Position numbers and translations under genes: made by a program. Shown here one piece after another: positions 8,497 to 17,236 of a DNA stretch of 64,000 nucleotides. The stretch comes from Clostridium thermobutyricum (GTDB lineage: Bacteria > Bacillota > Clostridia > Ch29). The notes under the pieces were generated by a model. It worked only from the letters and a program-made list of their open reading frames with translations, did no database searches and was not told where the DNA came from. How positions within the stretch are numbered: position 1 is the stretch's first letter; each line of letters opens with the position of its first letter. The DNA lies in contig JAENYD010000010.1 of NCBI GenBank assembly GCA_016842005.1, positions 29,071-93,070 of the forward strand. The letters are read 5' to 3'.

Positions 8497-8805
8497 TCTT
8501 TGACCTCCTCGTATTATTTGGTAATGCTTTTTCACACATCTTTAATAGTTTGTGCTAATCCGGCAATTACCACCTCCAATTTTAGCCTGTTAGCATGTAT
8601 GCAGGCCATTAGGTTCAATATTTCTACAATTCAACCGGGATTCCTTCTGTATGTTTGTGTTGTTTCCTGCTTTATTCTGTAGTTTTTAATTCAGAAAATT
8701 CTGCTATATGCATAAAGGCATCGCTTATCCTCTACTATTGCCCGGTTCTTTCCTGCCGGACACCCATGAAAGGGCTCCCCCGGTGTTAGCCATATATGTC
8801 TCCCG
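8497..8805. other. Intergenic stretch before the TAXI binding protein
   Basis: 309 bp without a credible gene. It separates the BKACE gene from the TAXI binding protein on the minus strand. I see no strong terminator and no sigma-54 box with correct GG-N10-GC spacing; the closest matches have N11. The operon may read through from the sigma-54 promoter at 11055-11070. Confidence 0.4.
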
Positions 8806-9636
8806 CTACTTCTTTTGCAGACCCAATATTTCCCGGGCTTCGTCAGGGTTCGCAACCTCTCTCCCCAGCTCCCCGGCAATCCTCACTACCCTTTCCACCA
8901 GCATAACATTGCTGGCCAGCACACCCTTCTCATAAAGCAGGGTATCTTCCAGTCCGGTTCTGACATGACCTCCCAGAAGCATGGACATTGTAATCATGGG
9001 CACCTGGGCTGGGCCGATGCCGCACACTGTAAAAGTAGAGCCGGGAGGAATGGACTCCACCATATGCAGGAGATTTTTGGGAGTTCCCCTGGCAGAACCC
9101 AGAACGTTCATAACCAGGTCAAAATGAAGGGGTGCTTTCAGAACACCTTTTTTCAGCAGATATCTGGCATTATCTATCATGCCTAAATCAAAGGCTTCAA
9201 TCTCCGGCTTGATATTGTTGTCATACATCTTGTTCGCCAGGGCTTCTATCAGTTCAAAGGAATTGGCATTAACCATCGTTGCGAAGTTCGAAGACCCTGT
9301 AGACAGGCTGGCCATCTCTGCATTAAGGTCCAGCATCTGTCCTCTCCATTGGATGGGGTCGGCATCTTTCCCGCCTCCCCGGGCACCGGTGGAAAGCTGG
9401 GTTATTATATCGCATCCCCTGGCCTCCAGTTTGTCCAGGACTTCCTTGTACAGATGCCTGTCACAGGTGGGCCTGCCTTCTTTGTCCCTGACATGTATGT
9501 GCGCTATGGAAGCTCCAAGTTCCCGGCACCTGACAATATCCTCCACAATCTCATCCGGAGTTACCGGTGTATTGGGGTTGGTTTCCTTGGTTGGCACATT
9601 CCCTGTCGGTGCAATGGTTATTATCAGTTTACTCAT
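8806..9636 (-). CDS. BKACE family beta-keto acid cleavage enzyme (Kce-like)
   Basis: 276 residues, full length for the beta-keto acid cleavage enzyme family (DUF849). The TIM-barrel start IITIAPTGNVPTKETNP and the zinc site motif ASIAHIHVRD (two His) are present, as is the conserved QLSTGARGGG. These enzymes condense a beta-keto acid with acetyl-CoA and split it to acetoacetate plus a CoA ester. The best-known member cleaves 3-keto-5-aminohexanoate in lysine fermentation, but the family is broad and the substrate here is unproven. It follows the class III aminotransferase by 13 bp with a strong AGGAGG site, so the two probably act in sequence. Confidence 0.9.
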   Translation of the reverse strand: MSKLIITIAPTGNVPTKETNPNTPVTPDEIVEDIVRCRELGASIAHIHVRDKEGRPTCDRHLYKEVLDKLEARGCDIITQLSTGARGGGKDADPIQWRGQMLDLNAEMASLSTGSSNFATMVNANSFELIEALANKMYDNNIKPEIEAFDLGMIDNARYLLKKGVLKAPLHFDLVMNVLGSARGTPKNLLHMVESIPPGSTFTVCGIGPAQVPMITMSMLLGGHVRTGLEDTLLYEKGVLASNVMLVERVVRIAGELGREVANPDEAREILGLQKK

Positions 9637-9649
9637 ATTCTTCCGCCTC

Positions 9650-11005
9650 CTATCCGATTAATTGTTCAGATGTCCTGGCAATGGCCTTCTCCAGTTTTTC
9701 ACAGATAAGGTCAGCCTCATCGGTAGTAATGGTAATGGGGGGTGCCAGCAGTATATGGTCTCCCCTTATACCGTCCACCGAACCGCCTCCCGGATAGGGT
9801 ACAAGGCCCTCATCCAGACAGTTTACAGTAACCAGACCTTTAACGTTTTTGGAAGGTTCAAAGGGTTCCCTGGTTTCCCTGTCCTTAACAAACTCTATTC
9901 CGAACATCAGACCCCTGCCCCTTACATCGCCTACAACAGGATAGTCATACAGCTTCTGGAACCTGTTCAACAGGTATTCCCCCATCACGGCAGCATTCTT
10001 CACCAGGTTATCCCTCTTGAGGATATCCAGCACTTTGCTTCCTATTGCACAGGACAGGGGATTGGCGCCGTAAGTATGACCGTGGACGAATTGTCCCGAT
10101 CCTTCTACCATTATGGTATCAAAAACGCGTTTGTTTGCCACCGCAGCCCCCAGAGGCGTGTAGCCGCAGCTCATCCCCTTGGCACATGCTATGAGGTCCG
10201 GAACCACTCCATAGTGGTCAATGCCGAAATTCCTTCCTGTCCTTCCGAATCCCATCATCACTTCATCCGATATGAACAGTATATCGTACCTGTCACAAAT
10301 ATCCCTGATAACCTTAAAATACTCCTTGGGGGGACATGCTGCCGGTGCGGCCGAACCAACCACAGGTTCCGCAATAAAAGCCGCCACATTTTCCTCTCCC
10401 CATCGCAAAATCTCCCTCTCCAGTTCATATGCGCAGGCTACGCCGCATTCGGGATACCGGCTGTTATAAGGACATCTGTAGCAATAAGCCTGGTTGATCT
10501 TGGGGAAATCGCACAGATAGGGGTCATAAATCTTTCTTCTCCCGATTGTCCCGGACATGGACAGGGCGCCGATGGTAGCGCCGTGATAGGAGGGCCAGCG
10601 GGATATGACCTTCCACTTGGACGTATTGCCGTCCCTTTCCTTGAAATACTGCCTGGTCAGCTTGACGCAGGTTTCAGTGGCTTCACTGCCGCCGGAGACA
10701 AAGTACACATGGTCAAGGTCTCCCGGTGTCATTTCAGCCACTTTACGGGCACATTCCTCCACAGGCTCCGACGTAAACCTTGACAGGTGAGTGAAGGCAA
10801 CCTTTCTGATCTGCTCCGCGGCCACCAGGGCAACCTCTTCGTTACCGTGGCCGATGTTTGCCACTGCGGAGCCGCAGCACCCGTCGATGTATTCTTTTCC
10901 TTTGTCGTCGTACAGATAAATGCCCTGTCCCCTTTCAATCCTCGGATAATGCCAGTTCTGGTTTCTATAAAAAACATTGTTTTTTGGTGCTTTGTTCAGA
11001 CTCAT
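9650..11005 (-). CDS. Class III PLP-dependent aminotransferase
   Basis: 451 residues. Class III (omega-aminotransferase) features: GCCGSAVANIGHGN near residue 40, the cofactor Asp region ILFISDEVMMGFGRTG and the Schiff-base lysine in ACAKGMSCGYTPLGA, followed by FVHGHTYGANPLSCA. Such enzymes move an amino group from an omega- or beta-amino acid, or a polyamine derivative, to an oxo acid. A CxxC-like cluster (CYRCPYNSRYPECGVAC) occurs near residues 165-185, as in several clostridial members. First gene after the sigma-54 promoter; the BKACE gene follows. The substrate is unknown. Confidence 0.9.
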   Translation of the reverse strand: MSLNKAPKNNVFYRNQNWHYPRIERGQGIYLYDDKGKEYIDGCCGSAVANIGHGNEEVALVAAEQIRKVAFTHLSRFTSEPVEECARKVAEMTPGDLDHVYFVSGGSEATETCVKLTRQYFKERDGNTSKWKVISRWPSYHGATIGALSMSGTIGRRKIYDPYLCDFPKINQAYCYRCPYNSRYPECGVACAYELEREILRWGEENVAAFIAEPVVGSAAPAACPPKEYFKVIRDICDRYDILFISDEVMMGFGRTGRNFGIDHYGVVPDLIACAKGMSCGYTPLGAAVANKRVFDTIMVEGSGQFVHGHTYGANPLSCAIGSKVLDILKRDNLVKNAAVMGEYLLNRFQKLYDYPVVGDVRGRGLMFGIEFVKDRETREPFEPSKNVKGLVTVNCLDEGLVPYPGGGSVDGIRGDHILLAPPITITTDEADLICEKLEKAIARTSEQLIG

Positions 11006-11054
11006 TCATATACCTCCCATCAATACGGTTCATTTTATAATAATTATAAATGTG

Positions 11055-11070
11055 TGCAAGGGTTATGCCA
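11055..11070 (-). promoter_or_regulatory. Sigma-54 (-24/-12) promoter
   Basis: The minus strand reads TGGCATAACCCTTGCA, matching the consensus TGGCAC-N5-TTGCA at all but one position with correct spacing. It lies about 50 bp upstream of the class III aminotransferase start. An enhancer-binding regulator gene and a long palindrome lie immediately upstream, as sigma-54 control requires. Confidence 0.88.
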
Positions 11071-11098
11071 ATGCACCGGTACATCAGACTACTCAAAA

Positions 11099-11135
11099 AT
11101 ACAAAAAAAAACAGGATTATTTGAAGAATAATCCC
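11099..11135 (-). terminator. Terminator after the sigma-54 activator gene
   Basis: Minus strand GGATTATT-CTTCA-AATAATCC followed by TG and T10. It separates the activator transcript from the sigma-54 promoter downstream. Confidence 0.9.
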
Positions 11136-11151
11136 GCTAGGGCGCTGTTCG

Positions 11152-11187
11152 GCATACAGCATATGCAATGCCGCATATGCTGTATGC
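11152..11187. promoter_or_regulatory. Perfect 15-bp palindrome, probable activator binding site
   Basis: GCATACAGCATATGC, a 6-bp spacer (AATGCC), then the exact reverse complement GCATATGCTGTATGC. It sits 82-130 bp upstream of the sigma-54 promoter, the usual place for an enhancer site, and abuts the stop codon of the activator gene. Binding is inferred from position and symmetry. It could also form an RNA hairpin at the end of the activator message. Confidence 0.7.
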
Positions 11188-12641
11188 TATATTGCATCAT
11201 GCATATAGTCTATATTGTACTTTTTGGCCTTTCTTACCACAGTGGATTGGTCCACCCCCAGGACTCTGGCGGCTTTACGGGTGGAGCCGCAGCGTTTCAG
11301 GGCTTCCTCGACAGCCATCTTCTCCGTCTTCTCCACCTGCTCTTTTAGGGTCAGTTCCCTGGCGTCTTCCAGTTGAATATCCTCATTTCTGTCTATAAAA
11401 TAGTCATTAACATCTTTGAGGGTTATATCCTCTTCATCGGTTATTACAATCATTCTCTCCACAAAATTCTGGAGCTCCCTCACATTACCCGGCCAGGAAT
11501 ATCGGGTCAGCTTTTCAATGATTTCATTGGACAGCTTCTTGTTGGTATTATATTTCTTATTGTAGCCGTGCATGAAATAGACAATCAACGATAATATATC
11601 CTCTTTCCTTTCCCTGAGGGGCGGAATAATAATGGGGACAACATTCAGACGATAATACAGGTCTTCCCTGAACTGGCCTCTCTTGACCATCTCTACAAGA
11701 TTTCTGTTAGTAGCGGCTATAACCCTGGTATCTATTTTTCTGGGTTTGGTTCCCCCGACCGGTATAATCTCCTTGTCCTGCAATACCCTGAGCAGCTTGG
11801 CCTGCAAGTGCACCGGCATCTCTCCAATCTCATCCAGAAGGATGGTGCCTCCGCTGGCCAGTTCAAACATGCCCGTTTTACCTTCTTTACTGGCCCCGGT
11901 AAAAGAACCTTTTTCGTAACCGAACAACTCGGATTCCAGCAGGTTTTCGGGTATGGATGCGCAGTTAACCTTGATAAAGGGTCCCTGATTGTTTGCGCTG
12001 GCTTTATGAATTATCTTGGCAATAATTTCTTTGCCCACCCCCGATTCACCCAGAATAAGCACGGTAGAATCCACCTTGGCAACCCTCATGGCCAGGTCAA
12101 GAACATGCAGCATCTTGTCGCTCCTGGCCACAAAATCCTCCATTGCCCCGATCCTGGACTTATGCTTTCCTTCCCCCACCGAAAATTCCTTTGTCTCTTC
12201 AATCTTACTCTCCATACGCATGAGTTCCGTTATATCCCATACCGTATTGACTATTCTCACCAGCTGTCCGTCCTGGTCAAAGATGGGCTTGCCTTTAGCC
12301 ATCAGTTTTTTACCTGTTTTGCAGGTATATATAACCGTTGCAGGCGATCTGGTCTGTATTACGACCATACTGGCCGACTCTGTGAAATATCCTTCATTCA
12401 CCAGGTCATTGAGCTTTTTCCCCACCAGTTCGCTGGCAGGAATACCGGACATGGTCTCATAGATAGAATTGACCATCAGGGTTTTCCCTTCACCGTCAGC
12501 CAGATAGATCCCCGCATATATGCTGTCAATTATTGTTTTCAATTCCTTATTCTCTTTCTGCAGTTCGGTAATCCTTTCTATAAGTTCCCGTTTGTCAAGG
12601 GCCTCAAGCTCTCTTACGCTTTCCACAGAATATCCCCTCAC
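11187..12641 (-). CDS. Sigma-54-dependent transcriptional activator with PAS sensor domain
   Basis: 484 residues. A short leading coiled coil, a PAS domain at about 35-140 (KTIIDSIYAGIYLADGEGKT), and a central AAA+ domain with Walker A GESGVGKE, the sigma-54 contact loop as GSFTGA (GAFTGA variant) and Walker B TILLDEIGE. The C-terminal Fis-type helix-turn-helix reads EEALKRCGSTRKAARVLGVD. No receiver domain, so the PAS domain probably senses a small molecule directly, as in RocR-like regulators. The gene lies directly upstream of the aminotransferase-BKACE-TRAP set, which carries a matching promoter and palindrome. Confidence 0.95.
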   Translation of the reverse strand: MRGYSVESVRELEALDKRELIERITELQKENKELKTIIDSIYAGIYLADGEGKTLMVNSIYETMSGIPASELVGKKLNDLVNEGYFTESASMVVIQTRSPATVIYTCKTGKKLMAKGKPIFDQDGQLVRIVNTVWDITELMRMESKIEETKEFSVGEGKHKSRIGAMEDFVARSDKMLHVLDLAMRVAKVDSTVLILGESGVGKEIIAKIIHKASANNQGPFIKVNCASIPENLLESELFGYEKGSFTGASKEGKTGMFELASGGTILLDEIGEMPVHLQAKLLRVLQDKEIIPVGGTKPRKIDTRVIAATNRNLVEMVKRGQFREDLYYRLNVVPIIIPPLRERKEDILSLIVYFMHGYNKKYNTNKKLSNEIIEKLTRYSWPGNVRELQNFVERMIVITDEEDITLKDVNDYFIDRNEDIQLEDARELTLKEQVEKTEKMAVEEALKRCGSTRKAARVLGVDQSTVVRKAKKYNIDYMHDAI

Positions 12642-12721
12642 CCCGCAAAAATATTTATTCTATTATACCATATTTCTGCGGACATAACCTCTAAGCAAAA
12701 AAGGGCTTATACTCCGCATCT

Positions 12722-12926
12722 GTTCTTATAAACAGGATGCTTGCCCTCAGATGGGATTCCATCTGAAGCTTAGAAAACGTTATCCGGAGGGGTAAGGCCG
12801 ATTACCTTTAGTTGGGGACATTCCGATGGGGACATTCCTGTCCACAGAGGAATACCGGGACTTCAGCAGGTGTATCCCTTGACCTCTGACAGGACGGGAG
12901 TATTAGCGGCGGTAGCCATCGGATAA
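12722..12926. repeat. Dispersed repeat, copy A
   Basis: One of three related intergenic copies (others at 62078-62270 and 63838-63978, opposite orientation). Shared left block, here as reverse complement: TTTATCCGATGGCTACCGCC followed by GCTAATACTCCCGTCC. Shared right block: GGATAACG, then TCTAAGCTTCAGATGG and its partial inverted partner. The middle differs; copies A and B both contain a segment with ACACCTGCTGAAGTC, GGTATTCCTCTG and GGACAGGAATGTCCCC, which copy C lacks. No coding capacity. It fills most of the 364-bp gap between the activator and aspartate aminotransferase genes. Confidence 0.85.
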
Positions 12927-13005
12927 ACAATCCCGCTCATTTTTATTATTAAATGCTGTCCTTCCGCTCCATCTCCCTGCCCGGCATTTTAAAAAGCCAG
13001 GTGGT

Positions 13006-14202
13006 CTACCGGAGCCTGCCGATAAACTCCTCCATCCTGTTTAAACCTTTCTCAAGCTGTTCCATAGAAGTGGCATAGGATATCCTTATATACCTGTTGT
13101 CCCCGAAGGCTTCCCCCGGAATAACAGCCACCTCCGCTTCATCGAGAAGCAGCCGGGCAAATGTCATGGCCGAATCTATGACCTGCCCCCCCAAAGCTTT
13201 GTTCAATAACTTCTCCAGACTTATGTACAGATAGAAGGCACCGGTGGGTTTGACATACTCAATACCTTCAATGGTGTCCAGTCTTTTCATGACATATCTC
13301 CGTCTGCTGTCATACTCTTTTACCATCCGGGATACTACTGACTGGTCCCCCTTAACAGCAGCAAGGCCTGCATACTGGGTGATGGAGCTGGGATGGGAAA
13401 TAGCGTGTCCCTGTATGGCCCCCATAGCCTTTATTATTTCCTTCTCTGCAGCGGCATAGCCAAGTCTCCATCCGGTCATGGCATAGGCTTTTGACATGCC
13501 GTTTATCACAATGGTACGGGACTTGATCTGCGGATTTAAAGACGCTATGCTTACATGCCGCGCATCATCATATACCAGTTCCTCATATATTTCATCCGAT
13601 ATAACAAATATGTCCTTCTCTACCGCCACCTCAGCAATCTCTTGCAGTTCTTCCTCCGAGTATACCGTACCTACCGGATTAAGAGGAGAATTAAGCATAA
13701 GGGCCTTTGTCCTTCCGGTAATGGCCTCTTTCAGCTGCCCGGCAGTAATTCTGAAACCGTTGTCTTTTTCGGTTTTTACGATAACAGGCTCTGCCCCGGC
13801 TATTCTAACCATCTCCGGATAACTTACCCAATAAGGGGATGGGACAATAATCTCATCTCCGGGATTGCATATAGCCTGCAGGGCAGTGGAAAGAGAATGC
13901 TTTGCGCCGCTTGACAGTATTATCTGGTCATATTCATAATCCAGCCGGTTTTTTTCCTTGAGCTTCTTACATATCTCTTCCCTTAGACTGTCAATGCCGA
14001 AAGCCGACGTGTACCGCGTCTTACCCTCTTTAATAGCCTGAATGCCTGCCTCTGCTATATGCCGGGGAGTATCGAAATCCGGTTCTCCCGCACCAAATCC
14101 AACTACATCAATTCCCTGTTCCACCATCTTTTTCGCTTTCGCCGTTATGGCGATGGTCATAGACGGGGTTATTTGCTCTACCAGTTTTGATAAACCAGGC
14201 AT
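13006..14202 (-). CDS. Class I aspartate aminotransferase (AspC/PatA-like)
   Basis: 398 residues, the usual length for fold-type I aspartate or aromatic aminotransferases of the Bacillus/Thermus type. Conserved features are DVVGFGAGEPDFDTPRHI near residue 34, MLNSPLNPVGTVY with the cofactor Asn, and the Schiff-base lysine in INGMSKAYAMTGWRLGYAA. It exchanges amino groups between aspartate and 2-oxoglutarate, possibly with wider specificity. It stands alone, between the dispersed repeat and a small Cys-rich protein gene. Confidence 0.92.
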   Translation of the reverse strand: MPGLSKLVEQITPSMTIAITAKAKKMVEQGIDVVGFGAGEPDFDTPRHIAEAGIQAIKEGKTRYTSAFGIDSLREEICKKLKEKNRLDYEYDQIILSSGAKHSLSTALQAICNPGDEIIVPSPYWVSYPEMVRIAGAEPVIVKTEKDNGFRITAGQLKEAITGRTKALMLNSPLNPVGTVYSEEELQEIAEVAVEKDIFVISDEIYEELVYDDARHVSIASLNPQIKSRTIVINGMSKAYAMTGWRLGYAAAEKEIIKAMGAIQGHAISHPSSITQYAGLAAVKGDQSVVSRMVKEYDSRRRYVMKRLDTIEGIEYVKPTGAFYLYISLEKLLNKALGGQVIDSAMTFARLLLDEAEVAVIPGEAFGDNRYIRISYATSMEQLEKGLNRMEEFIGRLR

Positions 14203-14369
14203 TTTAATCCCTCCACAATAAAGTAAATAGTAACTGTGTTTACTATTTTATATTATTTTATTCCCTTTTGCCATAGTGCTGGTTGATGTTATCATAAACT
14301 ATCGCTAAAAATACACACTGTCCCCTGGTTATATGTTTTACCCAAAAGAAAAAAGAGCCATCGCTGGCC

Positions 14370-14510
14370 TCAATATTCCTGGTTTACCGTTTTCTCAAAG
14401 AGTTCGCATCCCTCCGAGCAACAGGTGCAGTACCCTGCCGCATTGTGAATGCATGTCTTCACATTACATTTCTTATATGTGTATTTGTTTCCCGCTTTAG
14501 CCCTCTTCAT
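14370..14510 (-). CDS. Small cysteine-rich protein
   Basis: 46 residues from the ATG at 14510, chosen because AGGGGGTC lies 7-8 nt upstream; a longer frame to 14552 has no such site. Cys pattern C-x4-C-x8-C-x-C-C-x3-C (KKCNVKTCIHNAAGYCTCCS then EGCELFEK) suggests a small metal-binding knuckle. Similar tiny Cys-rich proteins are common in clostridia and have no assigned function. Confidence 0.7.
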   Translation of the reverse strand: MKRAKAGNKYTYKKCNVKTCIHNAAGYCTCCSEGCELFEKTVNQEY

Positions 14511-14620
14511 TTTGTGACCCCCTGTATGGTATATGTGTGTTATTGTATACAATTATACATCTAAACAAATAATTTTGCAAGTCTGATTTTGAATTATTCA
14601 AAAACTATTTTCCAGAAAGA

Positions 14621-14661
14621 CAAAAAAACCGGCAGGCCGCCGGATAATGCAGCGGCCTGCC
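14621..14661 (-). terminator. Terminator of cstA
   Basis: Minus strand GGCAGGCCGC / GCGGCCTGCC, 10-bp stem with an 11-nt loop, followed by GG and T7. It starts 15 bases after the CstA stop codon. Confidence 0.92.
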
Positions 14662-14676
14662 GTATGGAACAGTGTA

Positions 14677-16335
14677 TTAAGCTTCTGCTTTCTGCTCCTG
14701 GAACTTCTTGAACATCTTCCATGCATCTGCTGCCACAACCAGAGAAAGGATTATCAGTATTACAGCAGTAATTCCCAGGATCATGTTGCCTTTAACGATG
14801 AGGAAGTCATATCCCTGATATACAAGGGCTGCAACTGTGGTTACCAGCATGAATATCCCCGGATATAGGGTATACTTGCTCGGTTTGCCCTTTGACAGGA
14901 AGTAGGCTGTTGCCACCAGCAGTGCAAGGGCAGCCACAAGCTGGTTGGATGCGCCGAACATGGGCCATATTACCGACCATTTACCGCTGGAACCAAGCAA
15001 ATACGCCAGTACAACACTGGTAAGGCTGGCAACCCACCTGTTCTTGAACACAGGCATCTTTTCTCCGAACAATTCGGTTGTTATAAATCTGTTAAGCCTT
15101 ACCGAAGTGTCCAGGGTGGTCATAACGAAGGTCTTAAGCATGGTTATCCCGAAGAGGATACCGAAGGTAGGTCCGACAATCTTGGCAACAAAGTGCCCGT
15201 ATCCTCCCCCGAACATCTTGATAGGACCGCCGGCCGAGAATGCTTCAAGGGCCCACATGTCATTGGCGCCCTGGGCTGTCCAGTGAAGACCGGCACCTAC
15301 TGTCAGAAGGGCCAGGGTGGCAAGGGCACCTTCCACCAGCATCGCACCGAAACCTACCAGTTTACCGTCTTTTTCATTGGCCATCTGTTTTGCGGTAGTA
15401 CCGCTGGCAACCAGCGAGTGGAAACCGGAAATGGCTCCACAGGCTATAAGGATAAACAACATTGGCCACATGGGCCCCTGGCTCGGGCTCATGAATCCGA
15501 TGTTGGTAGGTGCATTTATCGGCAGTCCGGAAGTGAACAACCCGATAAATCCCAGGGTAAGACCTATCATCAGTATCCAGTTGGCCAGGTAGTCCCTGGG
15601 CTGCAACAGCAGCCAGACAGGCAGGATTGATGCTATAAATCCGTACGCCATCAGCAGTATAAACCATACCGAAAATACTGTTTTCGGGTCTTCAAAGGGC
15701 AGCGACAGCGGCAGCTTCATTCCTATGAAGATTGATGCGAACAGTAACGCCAGCCCTATAACTGTACCGGTTGTGAGGTTAACGCCTTTCTTGTAAACCA
15801 GCCACCCGAAGAACATTGCTATGGGTATGATCATAAAAGTGGGGAATACGATTTCTGGCGTAGTGGAAAGAGTATTGGAAGCAACAACGCCGAATACAGC
15901 TATTACCAGAATAAGTGCCAGCCATACGAACACCATGAACAGTGTTCTGGCCTTGGGTGAAACTACCTCTTTGGTTACGTCCGGAATTGAACGTCCCTGA
16001 TATCTTACCGAAATCATCAGTGAAACATAGTCGTGTACCGCACCGCAAAGGACAACGCCAAGGAGTATCCACAGGACGGATGGTCCCCATCCGAAGGCAA
16101 GTACTGCGGATACAGGTCCCAGTATGGGTCCGGCCCCTGCAATGGATGCAAAGTGGTGGCCGAAAAGCACCATGGGTTTTGCAGGATAGTAGTCAACGCC
16201 GTCATTCATAGTTACGGCCGGAGTGGGGTTGTCTGGATTGGGCTCTACCAGTTTTTTCTCAATAATAGAGCCGTACCATCTGTAGGCTATGAACAACCAC
16301 ACTATTGCTATTAATGCCAATACTGCAGAGTTCAA
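14677..16335 (-). CDS. cstA: Carbon starvation protein CstA-type peptide/pyruvate transporter
   Basis: 552-residue polytopic membrane protein. CstA family signatures include the N-terminal IAYRWYGSIIEKKLVEPN, then HHFASIAGAGPILGPVSAVL and GWGPSVLWILLGVV, and FHSLVASGTTAKQ in the middle. About 14-16 hydrophobic segments, of the shorter length class. Members import pyruvate (BtsT) or peptides, with conserved residues shared with the APC-like fold. The LytS/LytT-type two-component pair is encoded immediately upstream on the same strand, the standard arrangement for control of a CstA/BtsT transporter by external substrate. Confidence 0.95.
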   Translation of the reverse strand: MNSAVLALIAIVWLFIAYRWYGSIIEKKLVEPNPDNPTPAVTMNDGVDYYPAKPMVLFGHHFASIAGAGPILGPVSAVLAFGWGPSVLWILLGVVLCGAVHDYVSLMISVRYQGRSIPDVTKEVVSPKARTLFMVFVWLALILVIAVFGVVASNTLSTTPEIVFPTFMIIPIAMFFGWLVYKKGVNLTTGTVIGLALLFASIFIGMKLPLSLPFEDPKTVFSVWFILLMAYGFIASILPVWLLLQPRDYLANWILMIGLTLGFIGLFTSGLPINAPTNIGFMSPSQGPMWPMLFILIACGAISGFHSLVASGTTAKQMANEKDGKLVGFGAMLVEGALATLALLTVGAGLHWTAQGANDMWALEAFSAGGPIKMFGGGYGHFVAKIVGPTFGILFGITMLKTFVMTTLDTSVRLNRFITTELFGEKMPVFKNRWVASLTSVVLAYLLGSSGKWSVIWPMFGASNQLVAALALLVATAYFLSKGKPSKYTLYPGIFMLVTTVAALVYQGYDFLIVKGNMILGITAVILIILSLVVAADAWKMFKKFQEQKAEA

Positions 16336-16424
16336 AAAAATTCCCCCTTCACATTAATATATTATTACATTTATAATTATACGCCTGCGGGACAAGTTAT
16401 TTAACCCTTATGGCCCGAAATGCA

Positions 16425-16453
16425 CAATATCCGGCCTGAAATGCCGGATATTG
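16425..16453. repeat. 11-bp inverted repeat between cstA and lytT-like genes
   Basis: CAATATCCGGC, 7-nt loop, GCCGGATATTG. A strong hairpin lacking a T run, so it is either a weak terminator after the regulator gene or a regulatory site upstream of cstA. Confidence 0.6.
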
Positions 16454-16471
16454 TCTCCAAGATGCACTCAT

Positions 16472-17236
16472 TCATAATCCCAGTATTTGCTTGAAATCCT
16501 TTATATTCGACCTGCTTACAGGAACCTTTTCTTTTTCGTATCCTTCCATCGCCAGCTGGTATGTGTTATTGAACCAGGGAATTATCTCCTTTATATGATT
16601 AATATTTACTATATAGCCTCTATGGGTTCTGAAAAACACATAGGGGTCCAGCCGTTGCTCCAGGTCTCCGAGGGTATGTGTGGTAGGGAATTCACCCCTT
16701 TTGGTAATAATGAGATTTTCCTTATCCAGGGTCTTGACACAGATTATTTCTTCATTATCTATAAGCATTACCCTGTTATTTAACTTAACCGGTATCTTGC
16801 TGGGCTTACCATAAAAAGCCTGGCTGTTGCCTAAAAACTCCCTGACCCTTCGATTACACGCACTACCCTCCCTCTTAATGGCAACAATACGTTCCAGGGT
16901 CTTTTGAAGCCTTCCCTGGCTGAAGGGCTTCAGTATATAGTCAACCGCATTCATCTCAAAGGCCTTGACGGCATACTGGTCATAGGCGGTAGCGAATACG
17001 ATATGGAGGTCAGGATTGATGCTCAGCAGTCCCTCAGCAAGAATAAAACCGTTCATATCATCAATCTGAATGTCCAGAAAAGCAATGTCCAGCTGCTCTT
17101 CCGAGGCCTTTTTCAATGCCCTGCGCGAGGTATCCGCCTCACCGCAAAGCTTAATAAAGTCATATTTGCTTAAAAGATATTTCAGCTCTTCCCGGGCGGG
17201 TTTTTCATCATCCACAATTAACACTTTCATCTTCAT
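16472..17236 (-). CDS. LytTR-family response regulator (BtsR/LytT-like)
   Basis: 254 residues. Receiver domain with DDEKPAREE at the N-terminus, phosphoacceptor Asp in IAFLDIQIDDMNG and the KPFSQGRL lysine; then a LytTR DNA-binding domain over the last ~100 residues (FFRTHRGYIVNINHIKEI is its signature). It overlaps the kinase gene by 29 bp. Its likely target is cstA directly downstream. In E. coli the related BtsSR pair responds to pyruvate. Confidence 0.94.
   Translation of the reverse strand: MKMKVLIVDDEKPAREELKYLLSKYDFIKLCGEADTSRRALKKASEEQLDIAFLDIQIDDMNGFILAEGLLSINPDLHIVFATAYDQYAVKAFEMNAVDYILKPFSQGRLQKTLERIVAIKREGSACNRRVREFLGNSQAFYGKPSKIPVKLNNRVMLIDNEEIICVKTLDKENLIITKRGEFPTTHTLGDLEQRLDPYVFFRTHRGYIVNINHIKEIIPWFNNTYQLAMEGYEKEKVPVSRSNIKDFKQILGL

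Noticed and set aside
8540..8660. Possible sigma-54 boxes before the TAXI binding protein
   Set aside because: TGGCCT...CATGC and TTGGAGG...TTGCC both have 11, not 10, bases between GG and GC.
16425..16453. Strong terminator for the LytT-like gene
   Set aside because: The hairpin has no T run on either strand, so it was kept only as an inverted repeat.
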